Origin: Romboutsia timonensis | Lineage (GTDB): Bacteria; Bacillota; Clostridia; Peptostreptococcales; Peptostreptococcaceae | Assembly: GCF_900106845.1 (NCBI RefSeq) | Contig: NZ_LT629850.1 | Span: forward strand, 33,433 to 97,432 | Direction of reading: 5' to 3' | Length of the DNA: 64,000 nt | Shown here: in pieces, positions 26,861 to 36,702 of the stretch | How the letters are laid out: each line of letters opens with the position of its first letter | How positions within the stretch are numbered: position 1 is the first letter of the stretch | Made by a program: the position numbers and the translations under genes | Notes under the pieces: model-generated | What the model was told of the DNA's origin: nothing | Databases searched by the model: none | What the model saw: the letters and a program-made list of their open reading frames with translations, nothing else

Positions 26861-28262
26861 AACACATTTCTTTTCTTATTAAAGATTTTAATTCTTCATG
26901 AGTCATAGTTTCATTTTCAAATAAATGACTTGAAACTATATGTAGGTCATTTATGTTATTTCTTAATATATCTAAAGTTTCGTTATAACAATCTTGTACT
27001 ATTCTATTAGCCTCATCTTGTATTTTTTCAGATAAAAATGTTTTATTATTTCCATCTAAAGTCATAAATCCTAGATTACTCATTCCATACTCACAAACCA
27101 TCTGATTAGCTATCTCTGTAACTTTCTTTAAGTCATCCTTTGCGCCAGTAGATTTATGATTGAATATAATTTCTTCTGATGCTTTTCCTGCAAGAAGTAT
27201 TTTCATTTTTCCAAGAAGTTCTTCTTTAGTATAGATGTATCTATCTTCATCAGGTAATTGTAGAACATAACCTAAAGCCTGTCCTCTTGGAACTATTGAT
27301 ATTTTTTGTATAGGGCAAATTCCTACTAAATCACTAACTAATGCATGTCCAGCCTCGTGATAAGAGACTATTTTCTTTTCTTTCTCGATTAGAGTTGAGT
27401 TTTTTGACTCAAGTCCAGCTATAACTCTTTCTAAGGCTTTGTCAAAGTGAACTTCAGTGATTACATCGCTGTTATCTCTTACAGCAAAAATTGCAGCCTC
27501 GTTAGCTATATTAGCAAGATGTGCACCGTTAAATCCATGAGTTTTTTTAGCTAAAGTTTCTAAATTTACAGAAGGAGCTATTGGCTTATTGTTAGTGTGA
27601 ACTTTTAAAATTTCATATCTAGTATGATAGTTAGGAGCACCTATATGAACATGTCTATCAAATCTACCGGGTCTAAGTAAAGCTTCATCAAGTAAGTCAA
27701 GTCTATTAGTAGCGCCTATTATTATTACATTTGAATCTTTAGTAAAACCATCCATTTCTACTAAAAGCTGATTTAATGTTTGGTCTTTTTCATTATTACT
27801 TTCTAAATGTCTTTTAGCACCTATTGCATCAATTTCATCTATAAAGATTATGCTTGGAGCTTCTTTTCTAGCTTTTTCAAAAAGAGTTCTTACTCTTTTA
27901 GCACCTACACCAACATATTTTTCAACAAACTCAGATCCAGTAACATTAAAGAATGAAGAATTTGTTTCACCAGCAACTGCTGATGCAAGTAATGTTTTAC
28001 CTGTACCAGGAGGACCATAAAATAATACACCTTTTGGTATTTTTGCGCCCATTTTTTTGTATTTATCTGGAAACTTCATAAAGTCTACTATTTCAAATAA
28101 TTCCTCTTTAACTTCTTCTAATCCAGCAACATCGCAAAATGTAGTCTTAGGTTTAGATGAACTAGAATCTTCACTTGAAATTTCCTTTTCCATCTTAGTT
28201 GTTTGGGCAAACACAGGCACTGGTTTATTTATTTTCTTAAAAAAATTTTCCCACATTTTCAT
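26859..28262 (-). CDS. FtsH-like AAA+ zinc metalloprotease lacking membrane segments
   Basis: 467 residues. The AAA module has Walker A GPPGTGKT, Walker [12 protein letters not shown] and arginine finger region [22 protein letters not shown]. The M41 protease part has HEAGH (302-306). Unlike membrane FtsH, there is no N-terminal transmembrane pair, only ~40 polar residues, so it should be soluble or recruited by a partner. ATG 28262 is chosen over ATG 28268, which sits too close to the GAGGTG site. It may be a second FtsH paralogue with a specialised, perhaps sporulation-linked, role (inference). Confidence 0.88.
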   Translation of the reverse strand: MKMWENFFKKINKPVPVFAQTTKMEKEISSEDSSSSKPKTTFCDVAGLEEVKEELFEIVDFMKFPDKYKKMGAKIPKGVLFYGPPGTGKTLLASAVAGETNSSFFNVTGSEFVEKYVGVGAKRVRTLFEKARKEAPSIIFIDEIDAIGAKRHLESNNEKDQTLNQLLVEMDGFTKDSNVIIIGATNRLDLLDEALLRPGRFDRHVHIGAPNYHTRYEILKVHTNNKPIAPSVNLETLAKKTHGFNGAHLANIANEAAIFAVRDNSDVITEVHFDKALERVIAGLESKNSTLIEKEKKIVSYHEAGHALVSDLVGICPIQKISIVPRGQALGYVLQLPDEDRYIYTKEELLGKMKILLAGKASEEIIFNHKSTGAKDDLKKVTEIANQMVCEYGMSNLGFMTLDGNNKTFLSEKIQDEANRIVQDCYNETLDILRNNINDLHIVSSHLFENETMTHEELKSLIRKEMC

Positions 28263-28441
28263 AGCCATACACCTCGGATAATAAAAATTGTTTATTTATT
28301 TTAGATTTTCCATAGTTTATAAAATTTATTACTTAAATTTTTTTATTTTAATAATAAATTTCTAATATCTTAAAGTATAACCATAAACTGTATATATGAT
28401 TACTTAATTTAAATTATTTTATAAAAAAAATAAAAAAATAC

Positions 28442-28470
28442 TTGAAAAACTAATTGATAAGTGATATAGT
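28442..28470 (+). promoter_or_regulatory. Sigma-A type promoter of infC-rpmI-rplT
   Basis: TTGAAA (28442-28447), 17-bp spacer, TATAGT (28465-28470), followed by the structured leader. Confidence 0.7.
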
Positions 28471-28479
28471 AAATGAAGT

Positions 28480-28640
28480 AAGATAATAAAGAAAACAAGA
28501 AGAAGTCCGCTTCTCACCTTACGATAAGTGTTGTAAGTGTAAATATAAGTTAAGTTTATATATTTTTTTAATATATAAAACTTGTTTAAATGTGTTAACT
28601 TATATGCGGATGATTTTAATCATTCGCTTTTATTTTTATA
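28480..28640 (+). ncRNA. L20-type ribosomal protein leader
   Basis: The leader upstream of infC contains GTCCGCTTCTCACCTTACG near 28506-28524, typical of Firmicute infC leaders, a long-range A/T-rich pairing region, and a terminator hairpin (28606-28615 with 28618-28627, one G-U) before a T-rich run. In Bacillus, L20 binds such a leader and promotes premature termination. The 5' end is approximate. Confidence 0.75.
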
Positions 28641-28662
28641 AAAAATTTGGAGGTGTCCTACC

Positions 28663-29172
28663 ATTAGTAAGGAACTAGCAATCAATGAACAAATAAGAGA
28701 TAAAGAAATAAGAGTTATCTCAGACAATGGAGAGCAACTTGGAGTAATGTCTGCTAAAGAAGCTCAAACAATAGCTAATAATAAAAATCTAGATTTAGTA
28801 ATGATATCACCTAATGCTAATCCGCCAGTATGTAAGATAATGGACTACGGTAAGTACAAGTATGAACAATCTAGAAAAGAAAAAGAATCTAAGAAAAAAC
28901 AAAAGGTAGTAAACATAAAAGAAGTTAGATTAAGACCAGGTATAGAAGCTAATGACTTAAATACTAAAGCTAATCAAGCTATAAAGTTCCTTAAAAAAGG
29001 AGATAAAGTTAAAGTTGAACTTAGATTTAGAGGTAGAGAATTAGGACATAAAGACATTGGTAAAGAAGTAATGTTAAAGTTTATAGATATAGTAAAAGAG
29101 TTTGGAGAACCAACTAAAGCCCCAGCATTTGAGGGAAATAACATGGTTGTAATGATAGATCCAAAGAAATAA
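28663..29172 (+). CDS. infC: Translation initiation factor IF-3 (ATT start)
   Basis: 169 residues. The true start is ATT at 28663, 7 bases after GGAGGTG (28649-28655); the first in-frame ATG (28747) would remove 28 residues that are clearly IF-3 (ISKELAINEQIRDKEIRVI). The rest (SPNANPPVCKIMDYGKYKYEQ; IKEVRLRPGIEANDL) is standard. AUU initiation lets IF-3 repress its own translation because IF-3 disfavours non-canonical starts. It is the first gene of infC-rpmI-rplT. Confidence 0.95.
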   Translation: MSKELAINEQIRDKEIRVISDNGEQLGVMSAKEAQTIANNKNLDLVMISPNANPPVCKIMDYGKYKYEQSRKEKESKKKQKVVNIKEVRLRPGIEANDLNTKANQAIKFLKKGDKVKVELRFRGRELGHKDIGKEVMLKFIDIVKEFGEPTKAPAFEGNNMVVMIDPKK

Positions 29173-29199
29173 ATGATTAACTGAGAGGAGGAAATTAAC

Positions 29200-29394
29200 A
29201 TGCCTAAAATGAAAACTCATAGAGGTGCTGCTAAAAGATTCAAAAAGACTGGAACTGGAAAATTAAAGAGAGCTAAAGCTTTCAGAAGACACATATTAAC
29301 TAAGAAAGCTGCTAAGACTAAGATGCAATTAAGAAAGTCTGGAATAGTTACAGCAGGAGATGCTAGAAGAATAGCACAATTATTACCATACTAA
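29200..29394 (+). CDS. rpmI: 50S ribosomal protein L35
   Basis: A 64-residue, very basic protein with the L35 pattern [24 protein letters not shown]. It lies in the conserved order between infC and rplT. GAGAGGAGG precedes the ATG. Confidence 0.97.
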   Translation: MPKMKTHRGAAKRFKKTGTGKLKRAKAFRRHILTKKAAKTKMQLRKSGIVTAGDARRIAQLLPY

Positions 29395-29454
29395 AAATCG
29401 GATAAAAAATAGATAAACAATTAATAACAGAGGAAGACGAAGGAGGTCATAACG

Positions 29455-29811
29455 ATGGCAAGAGTTAAAAAAGCTATGAACGCTCGTAAGAAGCATAAGA
29501 AAGTATTAAAACTTGCAAAAGGATTTATAGGATCAAGAAGCAAATTATATAGACCAGCAAATACATTTGTAATGAAGGCGTTAAAGAACGCTTATATAGG
29601 AAGAAAGTTAAAGAAGAGAGACTTCAGAAGACTTTGGATACAAAGAATAAACGCTGGAACAAGAGCTCATGGATTATCTTACTCAAGATTCATGAACGGA
29701 TTAAAATTAGCTGGTGTTGAAGTTAACAGAAAAATGTTAGCTGAAATGGCTATACATGATGCAGAAGGATTTGCTAAGTTAGTAGAAGTTGCTAAATCTA
29801 AATTAGCTTAA
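29455..29811 (+). CDS. rplT: 50S ribosomal protein L20
   Basis: A 118-residue basic protein with the L20 pattern [24 protein letters not shown] and [19 protein letters not shown]. It binds 23S rRNA early in assembly and is the likely repressor acting on the leader at 28480-28640. AAGGAGGT precedes the ATG. Confidence 0.97.
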   Translation: MARVKKAMNARKKHKKVLKLAKGFIGSRSKLYRPANTFVMKALKNAYIGRKLKKRDFRRLWIQRINAGTRAHGLSYSRFMNGLKLAGVEVNRKMLAEMAIHDAEGFAKLVEVAKSKLA

Positions 29812-29820
29812 TTATATAGA

Positions 29821-29862
29821 AAAAGCTTTTGAATTTTATATTCAAGAGCTTTTTTTATTTAA
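29821..29862 (+). terminator. Rho-independent terminator
   Basis: A 14-bp stem (29821-29834 with 29840-29853, one G-U), 5-nt loop and a T run. It ends infC-rpmI-rplT. Confidence 0.88.
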
Positions 29863-29939
29863 ATATATTTTAAGTGATTAGTAAATAAAAAGTCTCTTAA
29901 ATATATATAATATAATTATATAAATTAAGGTATGTATTG

Positions 29940-29968
29940 TTGTTTTTAATAGAGTTTTGGAATATAAT
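29940..29968 (+). promoter_or_regulatory. Possible promoter of the potassium uptake genes
   Basis: TTGTTT (29940-29945), 17-bp spacer, TATAAT (29963-29968). The -35 is weak, the -10 is consensus. Confidence 0.45.
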
Positions 29969-30029
29969 AAAATAATGATTATTAACTATTTTGAAATTAA
30001 TCCCAAAATACAAAGGAGGGTTTAAAATA

Positions 30030-31406
30030 GTGAGAAAAATTGTAAAAAAACTTTCTGATCTAATAAATAAAATGGAACCTACTCAAATAATGGTAATAGG
30101 ATTTGCTATTATAATATTGATAGGAGCTATTTTACTTAATATGCCAATATCTACTCAAAATGGAGAGAGCATAGGATTCTTAGATGCATTATTTACATCA
30201 ACTTCGGCAGTATGTGTCACAGGATTAATTGCGGTTGACACATCGACTTATTGGAGTTTTTTTGGACAACTAATAATTATAACCTTAATACAAATTGGTG
30301 GATTAGGGTTTATGACTATGACAACATTATTTGCTCTTATAATCAAGAAAAGAATAAACCTAAGGGAAAGACTTTTAATACAAGAATCTTTGAATCAAAT
30401 AGATTTATCAGGATTAGTTAAGCTAACTAGGTACATATTACTTACAACAGTTTTAATAGAAGGTACAGGAGCATTATTATTATCAACTGTATTCATACCT
30501 CAATTTGGGCTCTTAAAAGGGATTTGGTACAGTATATTCCATGCTATATCAGCATTTTGTAATGCAGGCTTTGACTTAATGGGAGTAGTTAGTGGTCCAT
30601 TTTCATCACTAACATATTATGTAAATAATTTTACTATAACTATAACAGTATCACTATTAATTATTTTAGGTGGTATAGGATTCCCTGTAATCCTTGATTT
30701 AATAAGAAATAAGAAGTTATCAAAATTAAATATACATTCTAAAGTTGTACTTTTTACAACTTTTGTTTTAATAGGATTTGGAATGCTATTTATACTAGTA
30801 TTAGAATATAATAATCCAAAAACACTAGGTCAATTAGGGTTTGGAGGAAAAATATTAGCATCACTATTCCAATCAGTAACACTTAGAACGGCTGGATTTA
30901 ATACAATAGATTTAGCTGCTATGAGAGAAAATAGTATATTTTTTATGATAATATTAATGTTTATAGGTGCATCTCCGGCATCGACAGGTGGAGGGGTAAA
31001 AACTACTACAATAGCTACATTAATATTAACTGTAAAGTCATTTATATTAGAAAAACAAGATATAGAAGTATGTGAAAGAAGGATAAGTGAAACTACTGTA
31101 AAAAAATCATTAGGAATATTTTTAATAGGTGTAGCTCTATTTTTAATGGGAACTCTTATTATATCTATAACTGATCCAGATTTTAGCTTACTTGAAGTTG
31201 GATTTGAAGTAGTATCTGCTATTGCTACAGTTGGGCTTAGTATAGGTGGAAGTCCAAATCTTAGTATTTTAGGAAAAATATTTATAATGCTATTTATGTT
31301 TATGGGAAGAGTTGGATCTTTAACTATATTTATGGCATTGGCATCAAGAGGAGTCAAGAAAAATCCTCTTATTAGGTATCCAGAAGGTAAAATAATAGTT
31401 GGATAA
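30030..31406 (+). CDS. ktrB: Potassium uptake channel subunit, TrkH/KtrB family
   Basis: A 458-residue membrane protein with four M1-P-M2 repeats. Filter-like segments include TSTSAVCVTGLIAVDT, HAISAFCNAGFDLMG, SVTLRTAGFNTIDL and SAIATVGLSIG. Translation is assigned to GTG 30030, 9 bases after AAGGAGGG (30013-30020); an upstream in-frame TTG at 29991 lacks a site. Its partner subunit follows directly. It imports K+ with or without Na+ coupling. Confidence 0.92.
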   Translation: MRKIVKKLSDLINKMEPTQIMVIGFAIIILIGAILLNMPISTQNGESIGFLDALFTSTSAVCVTGLIAVDTSTYWSFFGQLIIITLIQIGGLGFMTMTTLFALIIKKRINLRERLLIQESLNQIDLSGLVKLTRYILLTTVLIEGTGALLLSTVFIPQFGLLKGIWYSIFHAISAFCNAGFDLMGVVSGPFSSLTYYVNNFTITITVSLLIILGGIGFPVILDLIRNKKLSKLNIHSKVVLFTTFVLIGFGMLFILVLEYNNPKTLGQLGFGGKILASLFQSVTLRTAGFNTIDLAAMRENSIFFMIILMFIGASPASTGGGVKTTTIATLILTVKSFILEKQDIEVCERRISETTVKKSLGIFLIGVALFLMGTLIISITDPDFSLLEVGFEVVSAIATVGLSIGGSPNLSILGKIFIMLFMFMGRVGSLTIFMALASRGVKKNPLIRYPEGKIIVG

Positions 31407-31447
31407 ATAAAAAATAAATTTATTTAGTATATGGAGAGGTAAAAGTT

Positions 31448-32119
31448 ATGAAACAATATATAGTTATAGGGTGTGGAAGATTTGGATCTTCAGTAGCCAC
31501 AACTATGCATCTTTTAGGTCATCAAGTAATGGCTATAGATAAAAGTGAAGAAATAATTCAGAACATAGTTGACAAAGTTACTCATGCAGCTATAGTAGAT
31601 GTTACTGATGAGCAAGCTCTAAGATCAATAGGATTAGGAAACTTTGATGTAGCTATAATAGCAATAGGAGCTGATATAAGAGCATCTATAATGGCAACAC
31701 TTATAGCTAAAGAAATGGGAGTATCTCAAATTGTATGTAAAGCAAAAGATGAATTACAAGCAAAAGTTCTTTATAAAATAGGAGCTGATAGAGTAGTATT
31801 CCCAGAAAGAGATATGGGAGTTAGAGTTGCTCATAATTTAGTTTCAGATAACATATTAGATCATATAGAACTAGATCCAGAGTATTCTATAGTAGAAATA
31901 GTTACACCAACTAGCTGGGTAGGAAAAACTCTAGTTGATTTAGAATTAAGAGCAAGATATGAAATAACTGTACTTGCTATAAAAAATGGTAAGAGTATAA
32001 ATGTAACACCAGCACCAGATGAAGAACTTAAAGCAGGAAGTATATTAGTTGTGATTGGTCAAAGTAGCAATATAAGTAGTATTACTTCTGAAAATAAAGA
32101 TATAATTAGGAGAAAGTAG
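31448..32119 (+). CDS. ktrA: Potassium uptake regulatory subunit, TrkA/KtrA family
   Basis: A 223-residue cytosolic RCK protein. The N-terminal Rossmann fold has GCGRFGSSVATTMHLLGHQVMAID, and a C-terminal RCK_C domain (~140-215) follows. It forms a nucleotide-gated ring on the KtrB-type channel. By analogy, ATP/ADP and possibly c-di-AMP gate transport. It lies 41 bp after the channel gene. GGAGAGG precedes the ATG. Confidence 0.93.
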   Translation: MKQYIVIGCGRFGSSVATTMHLLGHQVMAIDKSEEIIQNIVDKVTHAAIVDVTDEQALRSIGLGNFDVAIIAIGADIRASIMATLIAKEMGVSQIVCKAKDELQAKVLYKIGADRVVFPERDMGVRVAHNLVSDNILDHIELDPEYSIVEIVTPTSWVGKTLVDLELRARYEITVLAIKNGKSINVTPAPDEELKAGSILVVIGQSSNISSITSENKDIIRRK

Positions 32120-32121
32120 TT

Positions 32122-32919
32122 ATGTCTATGATAATAACAGCTAAAGATAATGATAAAATAAAATACACAAAATCTTTATTAAAATCAAAAAATAGAAATA
32201 AAGAATCAAAATTTATAATAGAAGGATATAGAATATTAACACTTGCTATAGAATGTAGAGCTAAGTTAGATTACGTATTCATAAATGAAGATTTTGAAAA
32301 AAAACAAGAGCATAAAGAATTCTTAGAAATACTTAAGAAAAAGGATATAAGAGTATACAAAACTACTAATAAAATTTTTGAAGATTTGACAGATACTGAA
32401 AATACTCAAGGTATAATAGGTGTGGTTAAATTTAAACAAAGGACATTAGAAGAAAATTTAACTGATGATAATAGATTTGTATTAATCTTAGATAGAATAC
32501 AAGACCCGGGTAACATGGGAACTATAATAAGAACAGCAGATGCAGCTGGAGTAGATGCAATAATTGCATTAAAAGGATGTGTAGATATATACAATCCAAA
32601 AGTAATAAGATCAACTATGGGATCTATATTTGATATGAATGTAATTCATGCTACTCAAGAAGAAGCATTAAGAATACTTAAATTAAAGAAATTTGATATA
32701 GTATCTAGTTACTTAGATACAAATAATTATTACAATACAGTTGAGTATAATTATAAGACTGCATTAGTAATAGGTAATGAAGCTAATGGAATAAATGAAG
32801 AATTAGTATCAAAATCAGATGTATTGGTTAAAATACCTATATATGGCAAGGCAGAATCTTTAAATGCAGCAATAAGTTCTGCTATACTTATGTATGAGAT
32901 AAAAAAATACTTGGTTTAA
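32122..32919 (+). CDS. SpoU-family RNA 2'-O-methyltransferase (YsgA-like)
   Basis: 265 residues. An N-terminal substrate-binding part (SKFIIEGYRILTLAIECRAKLDYVF) precedes the SPOUT core with motifs LDRIQDPGNMGTIIRTADAAGVDAII, ALVIGNEANGINEEL and KIPIYGKAESLNAAISSAILMYEI. The family methylates ribose in 23S rRNA or tRNA. As in Bacillus (ysgA), it sits upstream of pheS-pheT. It starts 2 bp after ktrA, with AGGAGAAAG as ribosome site. Confidence 0.9.
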   Translation: MSMIITAKDNDKIKYTKSLLKSKNRNKESKFIIEGYRILTLAIECRAKLDYVFINEDFEKKQEHKEFLEILKKKDIRVYKTTNKIFEDLTDTENTQGIIGVVKFKQRTLEENLTDDNRFVLILDRIQDPGNMGTIIRTADAAGVDAIIALKGCVDIYNPKVIRSTMGSIFDMNVIHATQEEALRILKLKKFDIVSSYLDTNNYYNTVEYNYKTALVIGNEANGINEELVSKSDVLVKIPIYGKAESLNAAISSAILMYEIKKYLV

Positions 32920-32922
32920 AAG

Positions 32923-32952
32923 TTGTTAATTATACATTTTATATGTTATAAT
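32923..32952 (+). promoter_or_regulatory. Sigma-A type promoter of the pheST T-box transcript
   Basis: TTGTTA (32923-32928), 18-bp spacer, TATAAT (32947-32952). It lies between the RNA methyltransferase stop and the T-box leader. Confidence 0.6.
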
Positions 32953-32984
32953 TATATAAAAAAATATATTTTAAAATACAATGA

Positions 32985-33222
32985 AAGAGAAAAGTATTTT
33001 GAATTAACTTAACACAGAGAAAAGTATCAAGGCTGAAAGTACTTTATAAGAATTCAAAAGAAGTTCCCTCTGGAGTATTAAAGCTGAAATTAATAGTAGG
33101 CTTTAACGTTAAAACGCGTTAAGTTTATTTGAGGTGGTTTAAAATTTGTAATTTTAGACTACTAGGGTGGTACCGCGAAATAATAGTCTTTCGTCCCTAG
33201 GTTGGGATGAAGGGCTTTTTTT
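32985..33222 (+). ncRNA. T-box leader of pheST (phenylalanine specifier UUC)
   Basis: It carries the T-box motif GGGTGGTACCGCG (33165-33177), a 13-bp terminator stem with G-U pairs (33185-33197 with 33204-33216) and a T run. The specifier UUC at 33064-33066 stands five bases before GGAG, the same geometry as ACU in the thrS leader. Uncharged tRNA-Phe should permit read-through. The 5' boundary is approximate. Confidence 0.9.
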
Positions 33223-33253
33223 ATGTGAATAAATAGTGAAAGGGTGATATATA

Positions 33254-34273
33254 GTGCAAGAAAAATTACTTAATTTACAAGAAGCCGCTTTAAATGAAAT
33301 TAAAGATACTTCTAGTATAGAAGCTGTAGAAAGCCTAAGAGTTAAGTACTTAGGTAAAAAAGGTGAAATAACTGCTATTCTTAAAGAAATGGGTAAGTTA
33401 TCAGCAGAAGAAAGACCAGTTATAGGTCAAGTTGCTAACAAAGTAAGAGAATCTATAGAAGGAAGTATATCTTCAAAGAAAGAAGAATTAAAAGATATAG
33501 AAAAGCAAAAGAAATTAGCTGAAGAAGTTATAGATGTTACTATGCCAGCTAAAGCTGTTAAAGTAGGAAAGAAACATCCTATATCTCAAATAATAGATGA
33601 AGTAAGTGAAATATTTATGGGAATGGGATTCTCTATAGCAGAAGGTCCAGAAGTTGAAACTGTTGAAAATAACTTTGATGCATTAAATGCACCAATAGAC
33701 CATCCATCAAGAGATATGAGTGATACATTCTATATAAATAGTGAATTATTACTTAGAACACAAACATCTCCGGTTCAAGTTAGAACTATGAAAGGTCAAG
33801 AATTACCTATAAAAATAATAGCTCCAGGAAGATGCTTCAGATTTGATGCTCCAGATGCTACACATTCACCAATGTTCCATCAAATAGAAGGATTAGTAGT
33901 TGGTAAAGATGTAACTATGGCTCAATTAAAAGGAACATTAGATATGTTTGTTAAGAAGTTATTCGGAGAAAATACGAAAACTAAATTTAGACCACATAAC
34001 TTCCCATTCACAGAACCAAGTGCAGAAGTAGACGTTACTTGCTTTAAGTGTCAAGGTGCTGGATGTCCAATGTGTAAACAAGAAGGATGGATAGAAATAT
34101 TAGGTGCAGGTATGGTTCATCCAAACGTACTTAGAAACTGTGGAATAGATCCAGAAGTTTATAGTGGATTTGCTTTCGGTATGGGTGTAGATAGAATAAC
34201 TATGCTTAAATACGAAATAGATGATATAAGATTATTATTCGAAAATGATATGAGATTTTTAGATCAATTTTAA
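33254..34273 (+). CDS. pheS: Phenylalanyl-tRNA synthetase alpha subunit
   Basis: A 339-residue class II catalytic subunit with an N-terminal coiled-coil arm (~1-85), motif 2 [27 protein letters not shown] and motif 3 [23 protein letters not shown] cysteine group ([12 protein letters not shown]) is typical of bacterial forms. It starts at GTG 33254 behind AAAGGGTGAT. It forms the alpha2-beta2 enzyme with the next gene. Confidence 0.96.
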   Translation: MQEKLLNLQEAALNEIKDTSSIEAVESLRVKYLGKKGEITAILKEMGKLSAEERPVIGQVANKVRESIEGSISSKKEELKDIEKQKKLAEEVIDVTMPAKAVKVGKKHPISQIIDEVSEIFMGMGFSIAEGPEVETVENNFDALNAPIDHPSRDMSDTFYINSELLLRTQTSPVQVRTMKGQELPIKIIAPGRCFRFDAPDATHSPMFHQIEGLVVGKDVTMAQLKGTLDMFVKKLFGENTKTKFRPHNFPFTEPSAEVDVTCFKCQGAGCPMCKQEGWIEILGAGMVHPNVLRNCGIDPEVYSGFAFGMGVDRITMLKYEIDDIRLLFENDMRFLDQF

Positions 34274-34289
34274 TTAGGAGGGTTTGAAT

Positions 34290-36680
34290 ATGTTAGTACC
34301 TTTAAAATGGCTTAGAGACTATGTTGACATAGATATAGATACACAAGAATTTGCTGATATGATGACTATGACAGGTTCAAAAGTTGAAAAAGTAGATTTC
34401 TTTGGAAAAGAAACAAACGGAGTTGAAGTATGTAAGATACTTGAAATAGAACAACATCCAGATGCAGATAGATTAAAAGTTACAAAGGTTGAAGTTGCAA
34501 ACGGAGAAATACTTCAAATAGTAACTAATGCTACAAATATAAAAGTAGGAGATTATGTACCAGTTGCTAGAATAGGTGCAGTATTACCTGGAGATTTCAA
34601 AATAAAGAAAGGTAAGTTAAGAGGAGTATTATCAGAAGGAATGTTCTGTGGTGCTGAAGAATTAACTATACCATCTGCATTTGTTGAAGATCATAAAAAA
34701 GATGGAATATATATACTAGATCATCAAGATTCATTTGAATTAGGAATGGATGTAAGAGATGTTTTAGGAATAAACGATGCATTAATAGAATTTGAAATAA
34801 CTTCAAACAGACCAGATTGTAGATCAATAATAGGTATAGCTAGAGAAGCTGCTGTTACTTTAGGAAAAGAATTAAAATATCCTGAAATAAAAGTTCAGGC
34901 TTGCGATGAAGAAATGTCATTTGAAATAGATATACAAACTGATTTATGTAAGAGATACTGTGGTAGAGTAGTTAAAGATGTTAAAGTAGGGCCATCTCCA
35001 TACTGGATGCAAAGAAAACTTATAGAAGCAGGAATGAGACCTATAAGTAACATAGTGGATATAACAAACTACGTTATGTTAGAGCTTGGACAACCACTTC
35101 ATGCATTTGATTTAGATGATATAAAATACAATAAAATGACTGTTAAGATGGCTGAAGAAGGTGAAAAATTCACTACATTAGATGGAGTTGAAAGAACTTT
35201 AACATCTGATATGTTAGTTATAGGAAATCAAGATAAGACTTTAGACTTAGCAGGTATAATGGGTGGAGAAAACTCAGAAATAAAAGATACAACAACTTCT
35301 ATATTTATAGAAGGAGCAAGTTTTGCTAAAGAAAATATAAGAGCTACATCTAAGAAATTAGGTCTTAGAACAGAAGCATCTTCAAGATTTGAAAAAGGAA
35401 TAGACATAAACTTAGCAGAAGAAGCTGTTAATAGAGCATGTCAATTAATAGAAGAGTTAGGATGTGGTACAGTTCTTAATGGAATGCTTGACTATTATCC
35501 ACAAAAAGAAGAGGTTCAAAAAGTAACTGTTAACCCTGTTAGAATAAATAAATTATTAGGTGTTAATGTGCCTATGGACCAATTCATAAACATATTAGAA
35601 AGCTTAGAATTTAAATGTAATTTAGTATCTTCTGAAGTTTTAGAGTTAGAAGTTCCAACATTTAGATTAGATATAACTGAAGATGCAGATATATTAGAAG
35701 AAATAGCTAGAATATATGGATATGACAATATACCATCTGCAAGTTTAGAAGGTAATGCTACCGCAGGTGTAAAAACTGAAAAACAAAAGTTTATAGACAA
35801 TGTAAAATCTAACTCTATAGCTTGCGGATTAAATGAAATATTAACATATTCATTTGTAAGCCCAAGAGGTGTAGATAAAATAAATCTTCCAGCTGATGAT
35901 GAAAAGAGAAACTTTGTTAAAATAATGAACCCATTAGGTGAAGAAACTTCTGTAATGAGAACTACTTTAATACCTAATATGTTAGATGTTATATCTACAA
36001 ATATATCTCATAAAGTTGAAGAAGTATCTGCATTTGAATGTGGAAATACATTTATACCACAAGAAGGATTACCAATAGAGACTAAGAAATACTGTGTAGG
36101 AATGTACGGTAAAGAAGTAGATTTCTTCGTGTTAAAAGGAGTTATAGAATCTGTACTTAATAATGTAGGATTAAAAGGTTATGAAATAGAGCCAGAAACT
36201 ACAAATTTAACATTCCACCCAGGAAGATGTGCAAAAATAGTGTATAATAATATATATATAGGAACTTTTGGAGAATTACATCCAGATGTTATAGAAAACT
36301 ATAACTTAGGACAAAGAGTATATGTAGCTGAAATAAATATAGATACAGTATTTGAAAACTTAAACTTAACTAAGTCATACAATCCATTACCAAAATATCC
36401 ATCTACATCTAGAGATATAGCATTAATAGTTAAAGATGAAGTATTTGTTAAACAAATAGAAGATATAATAAAAGCTAATGGTGAAGATTTAGTAGAAAGT
36501 TATAAATTATTCGATGTTTACAAAGGTGCTCAAATAGAAGAAGGGCATAAGTCTATAGCATATTCTATAACATATAGAAGTAAAGATAAAACTTTAACTG
36601 ATGAAGATGTAGCAAAAGTACATGAAAAGATATTAAGTGAGCTAAGTGAGAAATTAAACGCAAACTTAAGATCAAACTAA
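34290..36680 (+). CDS. pheT: Phenylalanyl-tRNA synthetase beta subunit
   Basis: A 796-residue tRNA-recognition and editing subunit. Domains in order: EMAP/OB-like tRNA-binding (~40-150), B5 and B3/4 editing regions (~205-480), pseudo-catalytic core, and C-terminal ferredoxin-fold anticodon-binding domain (LPKYPSTSRDIALIV). ATG 34290 is chosen; the in-frame TTG at 34284 lies 2 bases from AGGAGGG. It is co-transcribed with pheS, 16 bp apart. Confidence 0.96.
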   Translation: MLVPLKWLRDYVDIDIDTQEFADMMTMTGSKVEKVDFFGKETNGVEVCKILEIEQHPDADRLKVTKVEVANGEILQIVTNATNIKVGDYVPVARIGAVLPGDFKIKKGKLRGVLSEGMFCGAEELTIPSAFVEDHKKDGIYILDHQDSFELGMDVRDVLGINDALIEFEITSNRPDCRSIIGIAREAAVTLGKELKYPEIKVQACDEEMSFEIDIQTDLCKRYCGRVVKDVKVGPSPYWMQRKLIEAGMRPISNIVDITNYVMLELGQPLHAFDLDDIKYNKMTVKMAEEGEKFTTLDGVERTLTSDMLVIGNQDKTLDLAGIMGGENSEIKDTTTSIFIEGASFAKENIRATSKKLGLRTEASSRFEKGIDINLAEEAVNRACQLIEELGCGTVLNGMLDYYPQKEEVQKVTVNPVRINKLLGVNVPMDQFINILESLEFKCNLVSSEVLELEVPTFRLDITEDADILEEIARIYGYDNIPSASLEGNATAGVKTEKQKFIDNVKSNSIACGLNEILTYSFVSPRGVDKINLPADDEKRNFVKIMNPLGEETSVMRTTLIPNMLDVISTNISHKVEEVSAFECGNTFIPQEGLPIETKKYCVGMYGKEVDFFVLKGVIESVLNNVGLKGYEIEPETTNLTFHPGRCAKIVYNNIYIGTFGELHPDVIENYNLGQRVYVAEINIDTVFENLNLTKSYNPLPKYPSTSRDIALIVKDEVFVKQIEDIIKANGEDLVESYKLFDVYKGAQIEEGHKSIAYSITYRSKDKTLTDEDVAKVHEKILSELSEKLNANLRSN

Positions 36681-36702
36681 CTAACGTAGGGGGCGTGTTA
36701 GT

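Noticed and set aside
30830-31357. Long minus-strand reading frame opposite ktrB
   Set aside because: Low-complexity hydrophobic/proline translation mirrors the well-supported membrane protein gene on the other strand.
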